A DNA stretch of 64,000 nucleotides from Phytophthora quininea (taxonomy: Eukaryota > Oomycota > Peronosporomycetes > Peronosporales > Peronosporaceae), in the NCBI GenBank assembly GCA_011947345.1, contig JAAVTG010000327.1, positions 1-64,000 on the forward strand. The letters run 5' to 3'. The translations under genes and the position numbers were made by a program. The notes under the pieces were generated by a model that saw only the letters and a list, made by a program, of their open reading frames with translations, was not told where the DNA came from and ran no database searches. Positions 20,724 to 32,595 of this stretch are shown here, in pieces. Each line of letters starts with the position of its first letter. Within the stretch, counting starts at the first letter, position 1.

Positions 20724-21950
20724 TCAGCTGATAGAAAACTGCCCCATACACAGCCAAGTCTGGATGAAACGTCTATAGTAGTTGAGTGCCCCAAGGAAGG
20801 CTTGCACGCCCTTCTTCGACTTAGGGAACGGCAACTCAGATATAGCGGTCAGCTTCTTAGCATTCGGCGTGATACCATGTGGTGTCACTTCACGTGACAA
20901 AAAGTCCACCTTTTGCTGGACGTAGGTACTCTTTGTGAGCTGATGCTGATTCGGCACTCGACAAACCGAGTCAGCAGCCGGTCTAGAGTGGATAAACAGT
21001 CGTTGAAAGTTATTCCACCGAAGCAAATATCATCTACGAACGACCTACGTTCGAAGACGGGAGTCAACTTGGAGTCATCGGGCCCTCCTTTTAGAACATG
21101 TCACCGTCGGCGCCATTGACCAACTCTTGCATCGGATCCGATTCAGCAAGGGCCCGGTGGTCGGCTTCGAACTCCGTAGCACCACCTGCTGCTGACTCAG
21201 CTGATAGGGATATCTACCCCTCCTGCGCCGAGGTTCTCCGTCGCTGGGCTGCTGCTGCAGCTTCGGCTTGGCATACACGCTCGGCAAACGCTTCCCAGCC
21301 GCCTCTGGGGCGTACATATCCCCAGAGGGCATTGTCTATGAGACGCTGGTACATTGGGGCGTTCTTTAGGCCGAACGGCATGCGTAACCACTCAAAGTGA
21401 CCCAGCGCACACACGAAAACTGAGAGCCTACGAGCTCGCTGAGTCATCGTGACCGCCCAGAACCCACTGGCCGCGTCCAACAAGCAAAACCACAAGTAGC
21501 TCTCCAGCTCAGTCAGTAGGTCGTCTACCAGGGGCATCGCGTTCTCCATAAGTGCCGTAACGGCGTTAACCATCTTGTAGTCAATACAGAGTCGTATGTC
21601 CACACCGTTTTTCTTCAGCACAATGATTATGGGCGACGCCCATGGGCTGCTCGAGAAAGCGATCAACCCAGCTCTCAACAGACCTTGAGTAGCTCGTATA
21701 GTTTCTTCAAGTGCTTTAGCGGCACTCGGCGGGTCCTCTGCTTGATCGGTTTGTGCCCCTGTACGTCAATATCGCACACAACACCGTACGGTTGTAGCGG
21801 AAGTGCATTGCCACTCGAGATCATAATCCCTTCGTGTTTCCGTAGCATCTCCACCAACCGTTGCTTCTGCTCGGGCGTATGAGCTACTGACTTGACGTTA
21901 GCACCGTCATAGTCGATCACCGTGGGCTCCAAGTCGGTAACATCGGGCAA
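20724..21950 (-). pseudogene. Gypsy-C reverse transcriptase
   Basis: Order of motifs: RTRRVPLKHLKKLYELL, SPWASPIIIVLKKNGVDIRL, CIDYKMVNAVT, LLDAASGFWAVTM, RMPFGLKNAPMYQRLIDNAL. A long insertion (~21330-21080) follows, then SFVDDICFGG at about 21043-21014 with the catalytic DD, and LSREVTPHGITP with FLGALNYYRRFI. Stops and shifts at ~21678, ~21214 and ~21027 break it. The insertion between the NAP box and the DD box is characteristic of the lineage. Confidence 0.8.
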
Positions 21951-23177
21951 AAATGCGAGTTCGTGAGCATAGTCGTCGAGGTACAGCTCGCTGACCGCAT
22001 TTTCGAACTCAGCGGCCGGTTTGGTCGGGTCGACGGACTTAGTGGTGCCGACGAAGTGGCCGCCAAGTCGGGCGGCTTGAAAAAGTAGCCCTGGAGATCG
22101 ACCTTCGCCTACAGCGTCCTACACGCGTGGTCAGTCACTACAAACAGTCAAAGAGGCTGGCGGCCGGGCAGAATCTCGCACCACCAGCGATAAACCGTCT
22201 GGGGTGCGGAATTTCCTTCCGGCTGAGTTGCTGGCTCCTACAGTATTGCGAGTTTTGTGGACTGACTCAATGACTCCAGCACTTATCTCAGCTGGGTCTA
22301 GAGACTGAAGAAATGCCCTAGCCGAGTTACCTGACATTGCAGACTCGCCAGCTCCTGTGACCCTTCGGCCTCATCGCCAGCTCCGGAAACGAGATAGGTC
22401 GCATCCCACGCTGCTAAAGCTGCAAGGAACCGTAGCCGGAGGTCTTCTTCAGGGTCAAGAGCTAGCGGTTCATCGCTAATATCGATTTCACCCCATTTGC
22501 TGACCTCCCTTGCTGACCCGGTGGTCAACTTGGCCATAGCTGAGTTCATGTCGCCGTCCGACTGGGTACTCAGCTCCTGAGCTTCCGCGAAGAAATTTTT
22601 GCATCTCCCCAATGGTTTGTTCAGCTTCCCGAACACGTGCATTCGCGCCGTAGTCGTTGCCAGTATCACTCAGCTGTGTTGTCGCTGAATCGGTAGACTC
22701 AGTCGCTGAGTAATTGTCAGCGCCCTGGTGAGTCGATACTAGCGCCACTATTGCGTCCATAGACGGTTCATCAGAACTCGCCAACTTGGCTTTAGTACCT
22801 TTAGACTCTTCTTGATGTGCCCACTGCTCCGCACAAGTTAGCTCGCGGTGGTTGTCGAAATACTCGCTGTTTTCCCTCTTAAGTACGCCTTTTGGGGCTT
22901 CATACGGGCTCCGATCGATCGTTGGAGGCTGTTTGGCCATCCACTCAGCGTAGAGACGCTATTCTTAATGCAGTAAAGCTTTGTCCATGGACGCTTCATA
23001 TGCCAGCACCTGCCAGTCGCGGTATTTGGCCGACGCCAACCAGACGTACCCATTATCAGGCGGTAGGTCACCTATGGGCACACATTGTACCACCGAGAAG
23101 TGTGCTGGGCACCAGACCAATTTAGCGCTCACATTAGTGATTAACACGCGTGCTGGTCTATCTTTTACGTATACCAC
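21951..23177 (-). pseudogene. Gypsy-C protease-RT linker, multiply frameshifted
   Basis: Overlapping fragments in three minus frames (23177-22965, 22940-22488, 22669-22298, 22337-22131) together follow the pol direction. They are Ser/Thr/Glu-rich with no catalytic motif I recognise. The position fits the variable spacer before RT in this lineage. Confidence 0.45.
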
Positions 23178-23243
23178 GGCAGGAATCCAATTCTTAGAGC
23201 GCCTGACCCACAGCTCGTGAGTCGCCTTGCTCGGTTGTTTACG

Positions 23244-23720
23244 CTAGAGCCGAAAATCAGCATGAAATCGGGGCTGAATGCACATGGAGACAGGCGGACC
23301 ATTTCTGATCTGATTACAGTACGGTTTTTGGCCGACCTCGTCATTACGCGACTTAATCAGCGGTACAACCACTTCGTCCAGTAGTTTAGCCGTAGAATTG
23401 CACAGATCCTGCCGAATGCTGGCTGGAATCATAAAATCTGTACCGAGAATCAAATCTACACCGGCGCGGTGTGGCATTATCCATAATTCAAATTCATACA
23501 CCACTTCCCAGCCCAGCGTGACCTTCACAACGGCTCTAGCGCTCGAGCCGACCTTATTTTTACCAATATCTTGAACACCTATCTGTTGGTCGGTATTGGC
23601 GAGCCGTTTGAGCCGTAAGCGACGCGCTAGATTCACGCTGATTGCCGATACGTTGGCTTCAGTGTCCAAGAGGACCTTTGTACGTTCGTCATTCACTGCA
23701 CCCATTACTAGTGCACGCAT
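23244..23720 (-). pseudogene. Gypsy-C protease
   Basis: A retropepsin-like domain: VLLDTEANVSAIS (~23670-23640) is the active-site loop, where the usual Asp-Thr-Gly has become Asp-Thr-Glu, and DLILGTDFM (~23445) is the second box. The Gly-to-Glu change should inactivate the enzyme. Confidence 0.75.
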
Positions 23721-23827
23721 ACGGACCCGGCAGTCAAATTTCTTGGTTTACCATCATCCCAGGCGCTCACCAGGCAGTAATTTTATTGCCTTCGTCTGCT
23801 GCCTCCTGCTGAGTTGGCTAGGCCGAC

Positions 23828-25597
23828 TCAGCGCACTGCTAATAACTCGGTAACCTTTCCTGAGTCGTCGGGTTGTGCGACTTGGCTGCAATCGCTATCG
23901 CAGCCACATTTACCGTCACAGTCATCAAAATCATCATCTCCAACATGAAAATCACCATCATAATCATTCGTTTCACACTCAGCGTCGCTGTTCCTCACAC
24001 CCTTCTCTCGGGTCGTTGTGCCTACAAAATTCGCTTCAACCGCAGGTTCAGCTGACTGTGGCAGCCCGGTGTAATCCAATCCAGTCATCACCGAGTTTAA
24101 ATCTCTCGGCGAAACGAGATCTTGGAGGTCTTCGGGGACCGTCGACTTGTCCACGGAGGTGCGGACGAGCTTAGCTAGCTTTTCATACTGCTGGAGGAGT
24201 TCACAATGTCCCACCTTGTGCACTTGCTTGCAAAACTTGCACCGTCTACGGCAGAAGTGGGCTGAGTGTCCTTCCATACCACAAGCAGCAAAGGGACCGT
24301 AGCGTCGACGCTCCCGTGAGTCGTCACGACGATCGCGGCGACCCCGGCGGTCCAATCCTCGAAATGGCTGTTCCGCTGAGTTCTGACGGGCGTTTGACGG
24401 GTCCCCACAGGTCGCTGATTTGCCTGGACGGTCGGAAAACGCTCCAGCGTCTATGTAGTCATCGCTATTGTCCGACTCAGCTTCAGCATACGACTCATAG
24501 TCGCTGTTACCATCCGCCGAATCGTACCATTGGCTGCACTGTCCTTGAACACCGGTAGACTCACCTTCTGAGTCAATCGCATCGGCGAACGACACTCGGC
24601 GTTCTCGGCTGTCGTCGCGGTAGCCTCGACGGTCGCCACGGCGTGAATCGCGCTTGTCATCACGGCGGTCGTCTCGGCGGGACTCTGAGCGTCTTGTTGA
24701 GTCAGTTCGCCGGCTGTTTTCACTCCGCCGATTCGACTCACCGCGACGAGGGTCTCGGCCGCGGCTAGGCAGTGCACGATCGCGTTGTTTCTTGCGCTTT
24801 TCACAGAGCATCTTTCGACTGATGATTTTCTCTACCTTGTGGATGTCGTCCAGCTGGAGCGGGTACAGGAGATCCATGATCTCGTCGTCCCCACAGTTGA
24901 GCAGAAAATGTTCCATATGTTCCACGGCATCCGCACCGCCCTTCTAGTAATGGAGCTTGGCGGTACGGGCATATCCGTTGAGTCGGACGAGGAAGTCACA
25001 CACCCGTTCGTTCTCCTTGCACTTCGCTGAGTAATAGCGAGTACGAGCTGACTGGTCAAACTGCGAGCATTAATAATCCAAGAAGGCCTCACTGAGTAGT
25101 TTCCAGCGATTCTGCGTCTTCTTAGGCAGCTGGCAGTACCAGGACTTGGTGGCTCGACCCAGACTCAGCGAGAATGGCTCGCACCACGAGTCCTGAGGCA
25201 TGCGGGTCCCCTTCATCTCGTTGATGAAGCGTTTCAGCCACTGTAGCGAGGCGTCAGCACGGTATCGTTTACCCTCGAACTCAGGGATCTTATCCAGTGA
25301 GACATGCGAGCGGACCTCCAGGTACTGCGTCGAGTCTCGGTCATCGTCGAAGCTGAGATGACGGATCTAGCCTCTCACCGACTGATTGTCGTCGTCTCTG
25401 GAGTCAGCTTGGCTGGCTCCATCGTCATCATCGCCGACTTCAGCTTCATCGGCAGCATCATAGAGGTGGTCGTACCGACCGCTTCTCGACTTGTCGCGCT
25501 TGGGCGTCTGCATATGCGAGTCGACAAGGTACGGCGTGCCTTCCGTCGTACGGAAAACACCACGCTTGCGAGGCTCCGGTGTCTTTGGTAGGGGCAC
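23828..25597 (-). pseudogene. Gypsy-C gag
   Basis: Starting near 25597 there is an acidic, Ser/Pro-rich N-terminus. A capsid-like region follows (PEFEGKRYRADASLQWLKRF type, ~25270-25200, in shifted frames), then a 365-codon stretch (24925-23828). That stretch carries a striking Arg/Asp/Ser-rich segment (about residues 45-120) and a cysteine-rich region CGMEGHSAHFC ... CKFCKQVHKVGHC (two knuckle-like motifs, ~24290-24200). It ends in an Asp-rich tail. Confidence 0.75.
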
Positions 25598-25621
25598 CTT
25601 AGCTGGGAACTCTGTAGGTAG

Positions 25622-26800
25622 TCAGTCAAAAATATTATCGAGCCGTCGTGCTCGCTTATCCTTATCTGGTGGTAGTCGAAGAAAAAGACGCTTGTATACT
25701 TTTTCGATGGAGCCAACTCCCCACTCGGCAGCTTGTCGTACTTTTGTCATAGCTGTCGATAACGCTCGTGCTGCAGGACGCAGATGGCAAAAGGCTGTCG
25801 ACATCCCCAGCCTTCATCGGGGTGAGAATTCTACCCGTCATCTCATCTGAATAAGGGAACGCACTATCGGCGAGGATGCCGTACCTACGATCGGGACAAA
25901 GCACCGGATCTGCCAGCTTCTCACGAAAATCAACGCAATTGCCGAGTCGTTCCAGCTTCCAGGGCAATAGTGTTTGGCCCACACAATCAGCCCATCGGCT
26001 GAAGAACAGAGCGTCCCGGTGACGTTCACAGCGTGCAGCCAGCCATTATATTACGCGTTTTGTATGTATGGTTCGGACGGCTGAATAACCTGTAGGAGCA
26101 TAGCACAAGTAGAACACCTTAGCATCTCTTGAAAAGAACGTAAAGCACAACATACCTAGAAAATTTTACCATCAATAAGCCCCCACAAAAGTGTAACAGT
26201 GGCTGCTTCAGAGCCAGTAACAAGGCCAAGGCTCGCTGGCGTGCGGGTTCAAAATGGGAAAGCACTCCGCCATCGACACTTCAGCAGCGTTGAGTACACG
26301 GCTTACTACAGCCAGTAGTGCTCTGAACATCATGCACAACTGCCCTGGTGCATCGATCCCACATAGTACATTAGCAGAACCCCTACGATCTGGTGCAGAT
26401 ACCGCAACCGCGGTGGCCGACCCCTTTTGGACTGATAGTTGGCATCACATAGAAGTCTGCAAACCGGGCGAGTAGAAGCTCGAAGGCTGACCTACACAAC
26501 ACAATAATATAAGTCCCTCATGAGCACTAACTTAGGCTAGTAGACGAATATTTACCGAGTCAAGCTTGTCACGTTGATGAAGTTTATGTCGGTGCCTTCT
26601 CTCCAGATCTTCATCCAGTCTGACCGCTCCGGATGAGGGAGGTAGTCTGTGGTCAGATAATGACGAGACCGGAGGAGACGCTGGCGCTCAACACGCATTC
26701 GCTCGTCATTTACTCGGCGACGCAGCTCCTGAAGTGTTGAAGATGCCCGTTGGTGCTTCCTCGAAGCCCCGAAGATTCTCAGCGCACCGACCAAGTCCAT
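25622..26800 (-). pseudogene. DDE_Tnp_4-type transposase with intron, broken
   Basis: The start ATG at 26800 gives MDLVGALRIFGASRKHQ; the N-terminal helical segment ends SDWMKIWREGTDINFINVT (26552). The middle follows in shifted frames (KRGRPPRLRYLHQIVGVLL, LIDGKIF near 26185-26165). The C-terminal part has YNGWLHAVNVTGTLC, HYCPGSWNDSAIA, YGILADSAFP and QAAEWGVGSIEKVYKRL. A 66-bp intron (GTATGT ... CTACAG) fits at 26155-26090. The last codons stop at the junction with Gypsy-C. The family (DDE superfamily, DDE_Tnp_4) is recognised from its typical oomycete order of motifs. Confidence 0.75.
26090..26155 (-). other. Candidate 66-bp spliceosomal intron in transposase
   Basis: The minus strand reads GTATGTTG at 26155 and ends CTCCTACAG at 26090. 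The flanking coding sense continues (DGKIF ... IQPSEPYIQNA) only if it is removed. Size and splice-site words fit short oomycete introns. Confidence 0.6.
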
Positions 26801-27660
26801 GGCGGTCCTTCAGCGAATCTTGAAAAATCGCTGCTTTTGAGCAAGATTTGTCTCTCTCACAACTGCCCCACTGAATACTAGCAGTAGCATTACGAAGACG
26901 TTACGACCCGGACAGATTAAATGCTTTAATGCCAGTTGTAGATGTAGTTTTGTCGAGTCTTGTGCTTGGTGTAGTCGCTGAACCCTAGCCTCCGCATTAA
27001 AAGCTGTTAAAACGATCGGTGATAAAACCTTCTGAAGCTGGTTTTGGAAGGCGCTGAGTGCTGCTATTAATTATATGTGCACCCTATATTTTTTCTGCCT
27101 CTCGACATAATTTGTTATGTAAAGCGTTACGCCACTCATAATACGCTCAACCAACGCTAGTTACGTGCCCACAATACTTTAGCAAATGACAATTGTTGCC
27201 GTCAAACGATTAAAATTGACGCATTAACAAGTTCTTTGAAAATGTTGCCCAATCGCTAGGCCGCCTATGATTTGGAGCACGACTGCTTTTTATTAGCCCA
27301 AAATGGCATTGTTAAGGACTTTATTTAAGCAGCTCTCCTGACAGCATATTTTGAGACTTAGGGGCACTTAAAAACGCAACGAGGACCAAGGTTGACAGAG
27401 GAGGAGAAGGGCCGATTTTCGCTTACCACTGAGAGCCGTTCTTAACAGCGTAGAATGAGTAGGTAGAATGCGTTCTACAATTGTCTGATCCGATTGCGTA
27501 ACCGCACACGCATGGACGGTGCTACAAGTAGAATTCTTCTCCTCTGGTCATGTAGAGCGAGTGAACGCGTTCATCGGAGGGAGCAGGAGGGAGCGGAAGG
27601 AACTGAAGGAATAGGCGGCCCCGCGACGAATTACTACCAAAAACACCCAGCGAGACCGAG
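26801..27660. other. Gene-free spacer
   Basis: Mostly AT-rich without long open frames. The only coding-like trace is a short plus-strand run reading GPRLTEEEKGRF at ~27383-27420, resembling the first helix of Tc1/IS630-type transposases, too short to call. Confidence 0.4.
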
Positions 27661-29339
27661 ATGACCCAAAGCTCCACCGACCAAGCGCTTCAGGAAGAGA
27701 AATCCTACTTGCCTGGTGCCGACTTCGCAACCTGGCCATCTCTGTCTTCGACCGCTCCAAGGGAGGGGAGGGCCGTGCCTTTCCAGCCCAATCTGTCGTG
27801 ACGGCTACGGCTACTAGTACCGATCGACACTCCGACCACGACCAAGCGGCTACGCGTGGCTGGAGCTCGATCTCCAGCGAGCCATGGGGCTGCCTCAGCT
27901 TCTCCAGCTTCCCGTTGACGCAGCCTTCGTTGCAGAATGCCATGGACCATAGCCCTGCCCAAACTACGCTGGCCAATGGCAGCACTGCACCTGCCGCAAG
28001 CTTGACAATGCGACCGACTCCCGGTACTGTGGATATCACAACGAGTGAAGGAGGGAACCGCCGCACTCGCGCGGCCTCGAGCAGTTCCTTGAGCAGTTCC
28101 TCAAGTAGCTCCTCAAGCCGTTCGGTCACTGCTCCTGGTACATCGAAAGAGCACGCTGAGTGGGATGATACCAGCAACCCGGCGGCAACTTCTCGTCAGC
28201 AGCACCAGCGACGTCGGAAGCAAAAGTGTCTTTAGACATAGCCATCGAAAGGGCCACTATGAAAGATGTTGAATGCTCCGGAAAGGATGTTGCTCCCGAT
28301 GGAGAAGTCGTACGAATTCCTTATGCTGTTAAAATCATGGGCAAAGATGTAAGTAAAATACTGTACAATGACCTGCGGGCCATTTGCACGCAGTTGGGCA
28401 TCAAGGCCTACAAGAACAAGACGAAAATGAGTCTTCAAGAGCTGCTCGGCCAGAAAAAATAACAACGTCATGTATGGAAAGATTTTCCGCGATAAGATGA
28501 CTGAGAGGCAAGAGCCAACAACAAAGCTGATTCACTGCCCGTTTCGCCTGATGAACATGATGTCCTCCGAGCAATTTGTCAGTCGTTTCATCTCGCTTGG
28601 AGACAACCGGACTCGTTCGGATCTTGATGCTCCAGTGTCTCCAGAGACAAAATATTGGGCGGATGCCAGGAAGCTTTCGTGGACGACACTCCCAACGGAG
28701 AATTTGACACGTTGGCCGGTCATCATTATGCTCTGGCCGGTAACGAAAATATTAACCCCTCTGTTATTATGTCTGACACTCCGCTGCAAAGCTCCGTCAA
28801 ATTTTAGGATTGGCGCATTCTTGCTACAGAAAAGCAGAACTACTGTTCACGAAATCTGGGAACAACGTAAACGACTTCTACAAGTTATGCCAGGGGCGTC
28901 TAGATGCATTGTACGTGTACATACACTTGCAGAAGCGTCCAGGGCTGGCTTCATCCGTCAATCGCGAGCTTCCGGACGACATATTCGCAGAAAGCACAGA
29001 TGTCGTTCATCAGTCAACCCTGCCCAATACAAGCGGAAAAAAACATAAACTTGCGGATGCGCTCCGCGAATATGGTAACCAGCCATGGCGCGAAGCTGTA
29101 GCAATCCGCAAGCAAGAAAACGACGAAAAGAAAGCTGATCGCAAGATGCAGTATCTCAAGAACCGTTCATTGCGAGAAGACAGAAGTGCTGCTTTGCAAG
29201 ACTATATATTGGTGAACGACCGGCTTCGTTCCTTGTTTAGCCTTCACGAAAGTGAAGACAACCCCGTGTTCGAGATAACATCGACCGGGAAATTGACATT
29301 CTAAAACAGAAGCGACGCGAACTGGCGGACATGATTTAG
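27661..29339 (+). pseudogene. Unrecognised oomycete-type protein with SAP-like motif, broken
   Basis: The ATG at 27661 (MTQSSTDQALQEEK) begins a Ser/Thr-rich N-terminus with a ten-serine-class run (~28080-28120). The frame shifts near 28225 into a segment with VSKILYNDLRAICTQLGI and NKTKMSLQELL (~28345-28450), similar to a SAP-type DNA-binding helix pair. After an A-run frameshift (~28458) comes a domain with FRLMNMMSSEQFVSRF. At least two more breaks follow, then FYKLCQGRLDALYVYIHLQK and a basic coiled C-terminus ending REIDILKQKRRELADMI at TAG 29337-29339. I recall similar multicopy proteins in oomycete genomes but know no function. Confidence 0.5.
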
Positions 29340-29539
29340 GTACAAGTGTAACATCATTAGTCGAGATCGAGACTGACACTTGAGAAGACGACGCCATGGA
29401 GTAGCTGTCATGTTCCGTTTCAAAAACACGTTACAGCATCGAGGAAAGCGTCGCCACCTTCGCTTTGGTTTGGCACGCGTAGTGGTGCTGATATCCGTAC
29501 TTCAAAAGCGCGCGCTCGGCAGATCGTTTAATGGACTTT

Positions 29540-30540
29540 GTCCAGCGACGCTGCCACCATATCCTGTCCAGTTCTCTCGCCGCCCGGCGCCGATCTCTTC
29601 TCTCTCTCTCAGTGCTCCATTTCCCGTAGGATCAACCTCTCCACGGGAAACAAGTACGCCAAGGCGCCAGGATCTTGCAGATACAGCGGCTCCGAAGCTT
29701 TTGCGGAGCAAGTGGTGCGACAGTACGAGGTGCTGCGCACCATGACGAAGGACCGCGAGCAGACGCGGGGAGGAAGGGGCGCTCGGCGAGCAGCGCGCCA
29801 ACTAGCTCATCCGCTGGGTCATGGACGACGACCAAGGTGTGTTCGGCTCGGCCTCCTCGGGGGCCGTGCGGCGGTAGCAGAAGGAGAACTTTGCAGTGTA
29901 TGAGACGCACGACGAGCAGGACGATCTGTTGGTCATGAGGGGCGTCGTGCTGCTACAGAGGACGTCCTGCAACGAGGTGATGGCACTGATGGGGCCGCAT
30001 CGATATGGAAGTCGACGCCTTCATGCAGGACCTGTTTGGCGCGCAGTACGCTGCCGGACAGGCGATGCACTACACGGGCATGAACGTGGAGAAGCCCAAC
30101 ACACCGGGCGCCCCGCAGACCCCGAAGCGAGCAAAACCCACCAAGGCGTCGTTGATGGTGCAGTGGCTTGTGCTGTACAATGAGCACCCGCAGGCCCCGT
30201 TGGGATTGTTCTTCTGCATGAGGTTCAATCAGAGCTTCAGCAATGGCAATGTAGGCAACACCCTCTGGGTGGAGGCGCTAGCTACGGTGTGTTTGTGTGG
30301 AAGTCGCTAGATCTACTCAGATGCGGACCCGTTTTCTCACAGACCAACATGCAGCGTCAACCACTGGTCAAGTGCGGCTTCGTAGTAGAAGCGTCCGAAA
30401 ACAAGAGCTCTAGGATGACTCGCGTGTCATTCTTTGTGACGACGCCGTACAGCGCGCTGCCGCTTGAGCAAAACCGAGCGTGGCTGCTGCAACTTGTCAG
30501 TTATGGACGATGGGCGTGGCGGACGAGATTCCTATGAGGC
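29540..30540 (+). pseudogene. Possible START-like/FYVE-family protein relic
   Basis: Fragments in changing frames read in one direction: AFAEQVVRQYEVLRTMTKD (~29700-29755), VMDDDQGVFGSASSGAVRR, NFAVYETHDEQDDLLVMRGV (~29890-29950), FMQDLFGAQYAAGQAMHYTG (~30020-30080), LVLYNEHPQAP (~30168) and SRMTRVSFFVTTPYSALPLE (~30410-30470). The order resembles lipid-binding START-like domains of oomycete FYVE-type proteins. This is a tentative reading of decayed sequence; it would be the only host-derived gene relic in the window. Confidence 0.35.
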
Positions 30541-30689
30541 CTTGCTAAAGCTGCATTTTGAATGAAGAGTACGATTCGGTCGCGTAGATCGGATACACCG
30601 GGCGTGCTTAGCGCTGCATCCAGTATAGGATCGCTTGGCAAATAGTGCAGACGGCGTTGTGTTCTCGAATCGGATCCCTATCCAAAATC

Positions 30690-31964
30690 ACCGCCTCGCG
30701 GGTTTCTTCTACTACGAACTCATGACACAGTAGTTGTGCAGTCGCGCCATAGCCATCAAGGCGTGACTAGAGTGTCGTTTAAGCTTAGTTGTAGTGGCGC
30801 TTTCAGGCATCTCCATTTGTTTGACAGTCTTCCAAACGCTTACTCAATCTTGATGCGCAGCTTGCTAAGATAGAAGTCGTACGTATCGCGAGGGGAATAT
30901 AACTTGTTGGACCCACCAAACGGCGTCAACATCTGTTCGGAAGGCACGTATGCTCCGTCGCCAATCAAGTATCGGTTGTTACCGAGGTTGTCACCAAATG
31001 TCGATAGCTTAGTTCGTTTAAACGCCCACACATCATTTGAACTTCCGGGTGCGGCGACAGCAAAATATATGAAACGGCAGTGAGAATCGCATGCCGCTTG
31101 GATATTCAAGCCCATGTGATAATAGTGTCCTGAAAAGTAAGAGCGAGCTTTGTCAGTCTCCTTTATCGATGGCGTTATAATCTTTGCTAGCATTCCATCC
31201 ACACAACCAACGCATCCATCCAGAACGCCATCTCTACTGTCTCTTTTAAATGCTGCGGCCACACGCTCAATTTCCATCCTCGTGGAAGGCAATTTAATCT
31301 CCAGCTCAGAGCACCATAATATCGCAGAAATACCTTTGTGCAAGCAGCGATAAAATGAAGGCGTGCTAACGTTGGCGACATCACAAATGTCCAAATATGA
31401 CCCTCCAGCTAGATAGCGAAGCGTACGATGCAGCACCACTTCCTCCGAAATAGGGGCAACGCCCGTTCTTCGCGTGGACATCATACCGTCAACTTGAATG
31501 CGAGGTTTCGATAAGGCAACAAGACGGTCGAAATGTGGTTCATCCATGCGGTAAGTTCGATTAAAGGACTTGCTGCGTCGCTTCCGTTCCAAGTGCTCAC
31601 TCCATATAACGCGCTGCCTGGAAAAACATTCTTCCCGCATATTTAGTTCTGCCGACGCCACCGCGAATAATAGCACACCCATTTCCTCGTCCTCTAGACT
31701 GCTGTCCTCATCGCTGTTGTCGGAAAAGAACTCTTGTAGACTGTCAACACTAGAGTACAAATCGCTGTCGTCGGAGAAGAACCCCTGCAGACTGTCATCG
31801 CTAACAGTCATCGCAGCATCAGCGAGGAGAAACGTTTGCGGCCATCGTGCTTTACCCTTTTTAGCCAATGATTTATTGGTAGCCAAGTGCATTTTAGCTG
31901 AGGTAGAATATGCCTCGTTCGTTCTCATCGCGGGTAGAATAGTAGAATCGCATGTCTCTAGCAC
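30690..31964 (-). pseudogene. PIF/Harbinger transposase, stop after catalytic Glu
   Basis: The ATG at 31964 opens 374 uninterrupted codons. The acidic N-terminus (residues ~55-95) has a tandem-repeated DSLQ-FFSD motif. A helical DNA-binding-like region follows (FNRTYRMDEPHFDRL; LRYLAGGSYLDICDVANVS). The DDE_Tnp_4 core has D256 (CVDGML), a GSSNDVWAF box and D336 (IGDGAY). The catalytic Glu is residue 374 (LRIKIE), and TAA at 30842-30840 follows directly where Gln is usual. Homology continues beyond the stop (AFGRLSNKWRCLKAPLQL; then LMAMARLHNYC in another frame) to ~30720. A second ORF (Myb-like) typical of Harbinger is not adjacent. Confidence 0.88.
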
Positions 31965-32320
31965 GGCGGCGGCCGGTAGAAGCGCTCAACGAATTCTACT
32001 CTGTTAACAACGGCTCTGAGATGAAAAAGCAACAGATGGATCGCACGAGCACAAGAACGTGAACACGCTGTACGAAGTGTTTACACTTCTTTTCTTCTAA
32101 CGAATCACTAAAAAGGCCGGAAGTAACGCTAAATGCACCAAACGCACGGCAGGCCAAATTTTTAAGTTGCCAGTGTGAAGAAGTATTTGTCAAAACGCAT
32201 CTCAGAGGCCATACAGCACATTTTGCATCAAACTACTATTCGATGGTTACTCAACTCAAAAATAGCCAAGCAAATTTACAGAAAACCCTACTACAAAGTT
32301 TCCCCGAGCAGCTTCTGCTG
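31965..32320. other. Non-coding spacer
   Basis: No coding region supported. This is the flank of the Harbinger relic and the left insertion side of Copia-A. GGCCAAATTT at ~32151 also occurs in reverse complement near 39365, a weak hint at an inverted-repeat end of the DD34E element described below. Confidence 0.3.
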
Positions 32321-32325
32321 CAATT

Positions 32326-32556
32326 TAAAAGGGGTCGAGCGGGCTTAGTCGTGAGGAATTGAAGTCACTTGAGGGGAAGGAATGAAATGAGGAAGTGAGA
32401 GTTTATTTGAGATGTTAACTTGGCAGACACAAAGGTGCACGCCCACTCATCCAATCATTCTGCGCGTCTAATCAGTGGTAGCGTAAACAGCGTACCGTAA
32501 TCACGCGTGGTCAAGTTGGATCGGTATGGGTACCAGTAAACCGGTAACCCACAACA
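32326..32556 (-). repeat. Copia-A 3' LTR
   Basis: In element orientation begins TGTTGTGGGTTACCGG and ends CCCCTTTTA. Preceded by a G-rich polypurine tract (TTGAGGGGGCG, 32557-32567). Matches the other LTR over its full length, with scattered substitutions. Confidence 0.93.
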
Positions 32557-32595
32557 CGCCCCCTCAACGCGAACACGTGTGAATGCCAAGTGCCG

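Larger units (their letters stand above)
19901..25615 (-). mobile_element. Gypsy-C, minus-strand Ty3 element truncated at both ends
   Basis: Reading 25615 to 19901 gives gag, zinc knuckle, protease, linker, RT, Gypsy-type RNase H and a second RNase H, in that order, each broken by stops or frameshifts. Integrase and 3' LTR are missing where the element meets the Gypsy-B LTR. The 5' LTR is missing where it meets the DDE_Tnp_4 relic at ~25620. The long RT insertion and the dual RNase H match an oomycete Ty3 lineage (I recall names such as Chronos/Archon). Confidence 0.8.

Noticed and set aside
27383..27420. GPRLTEEEKGRF-like transposase helix
   Set aside because: Only about a dozen residues; too short to support a feature beyond a note.
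27548..28177. 209-codon minus-strand frame
   Set aside because: It mirrors the Ser-rich plus-strand relic (its Leu/Glu run is the complement of the serine codons), so it is a shadow.
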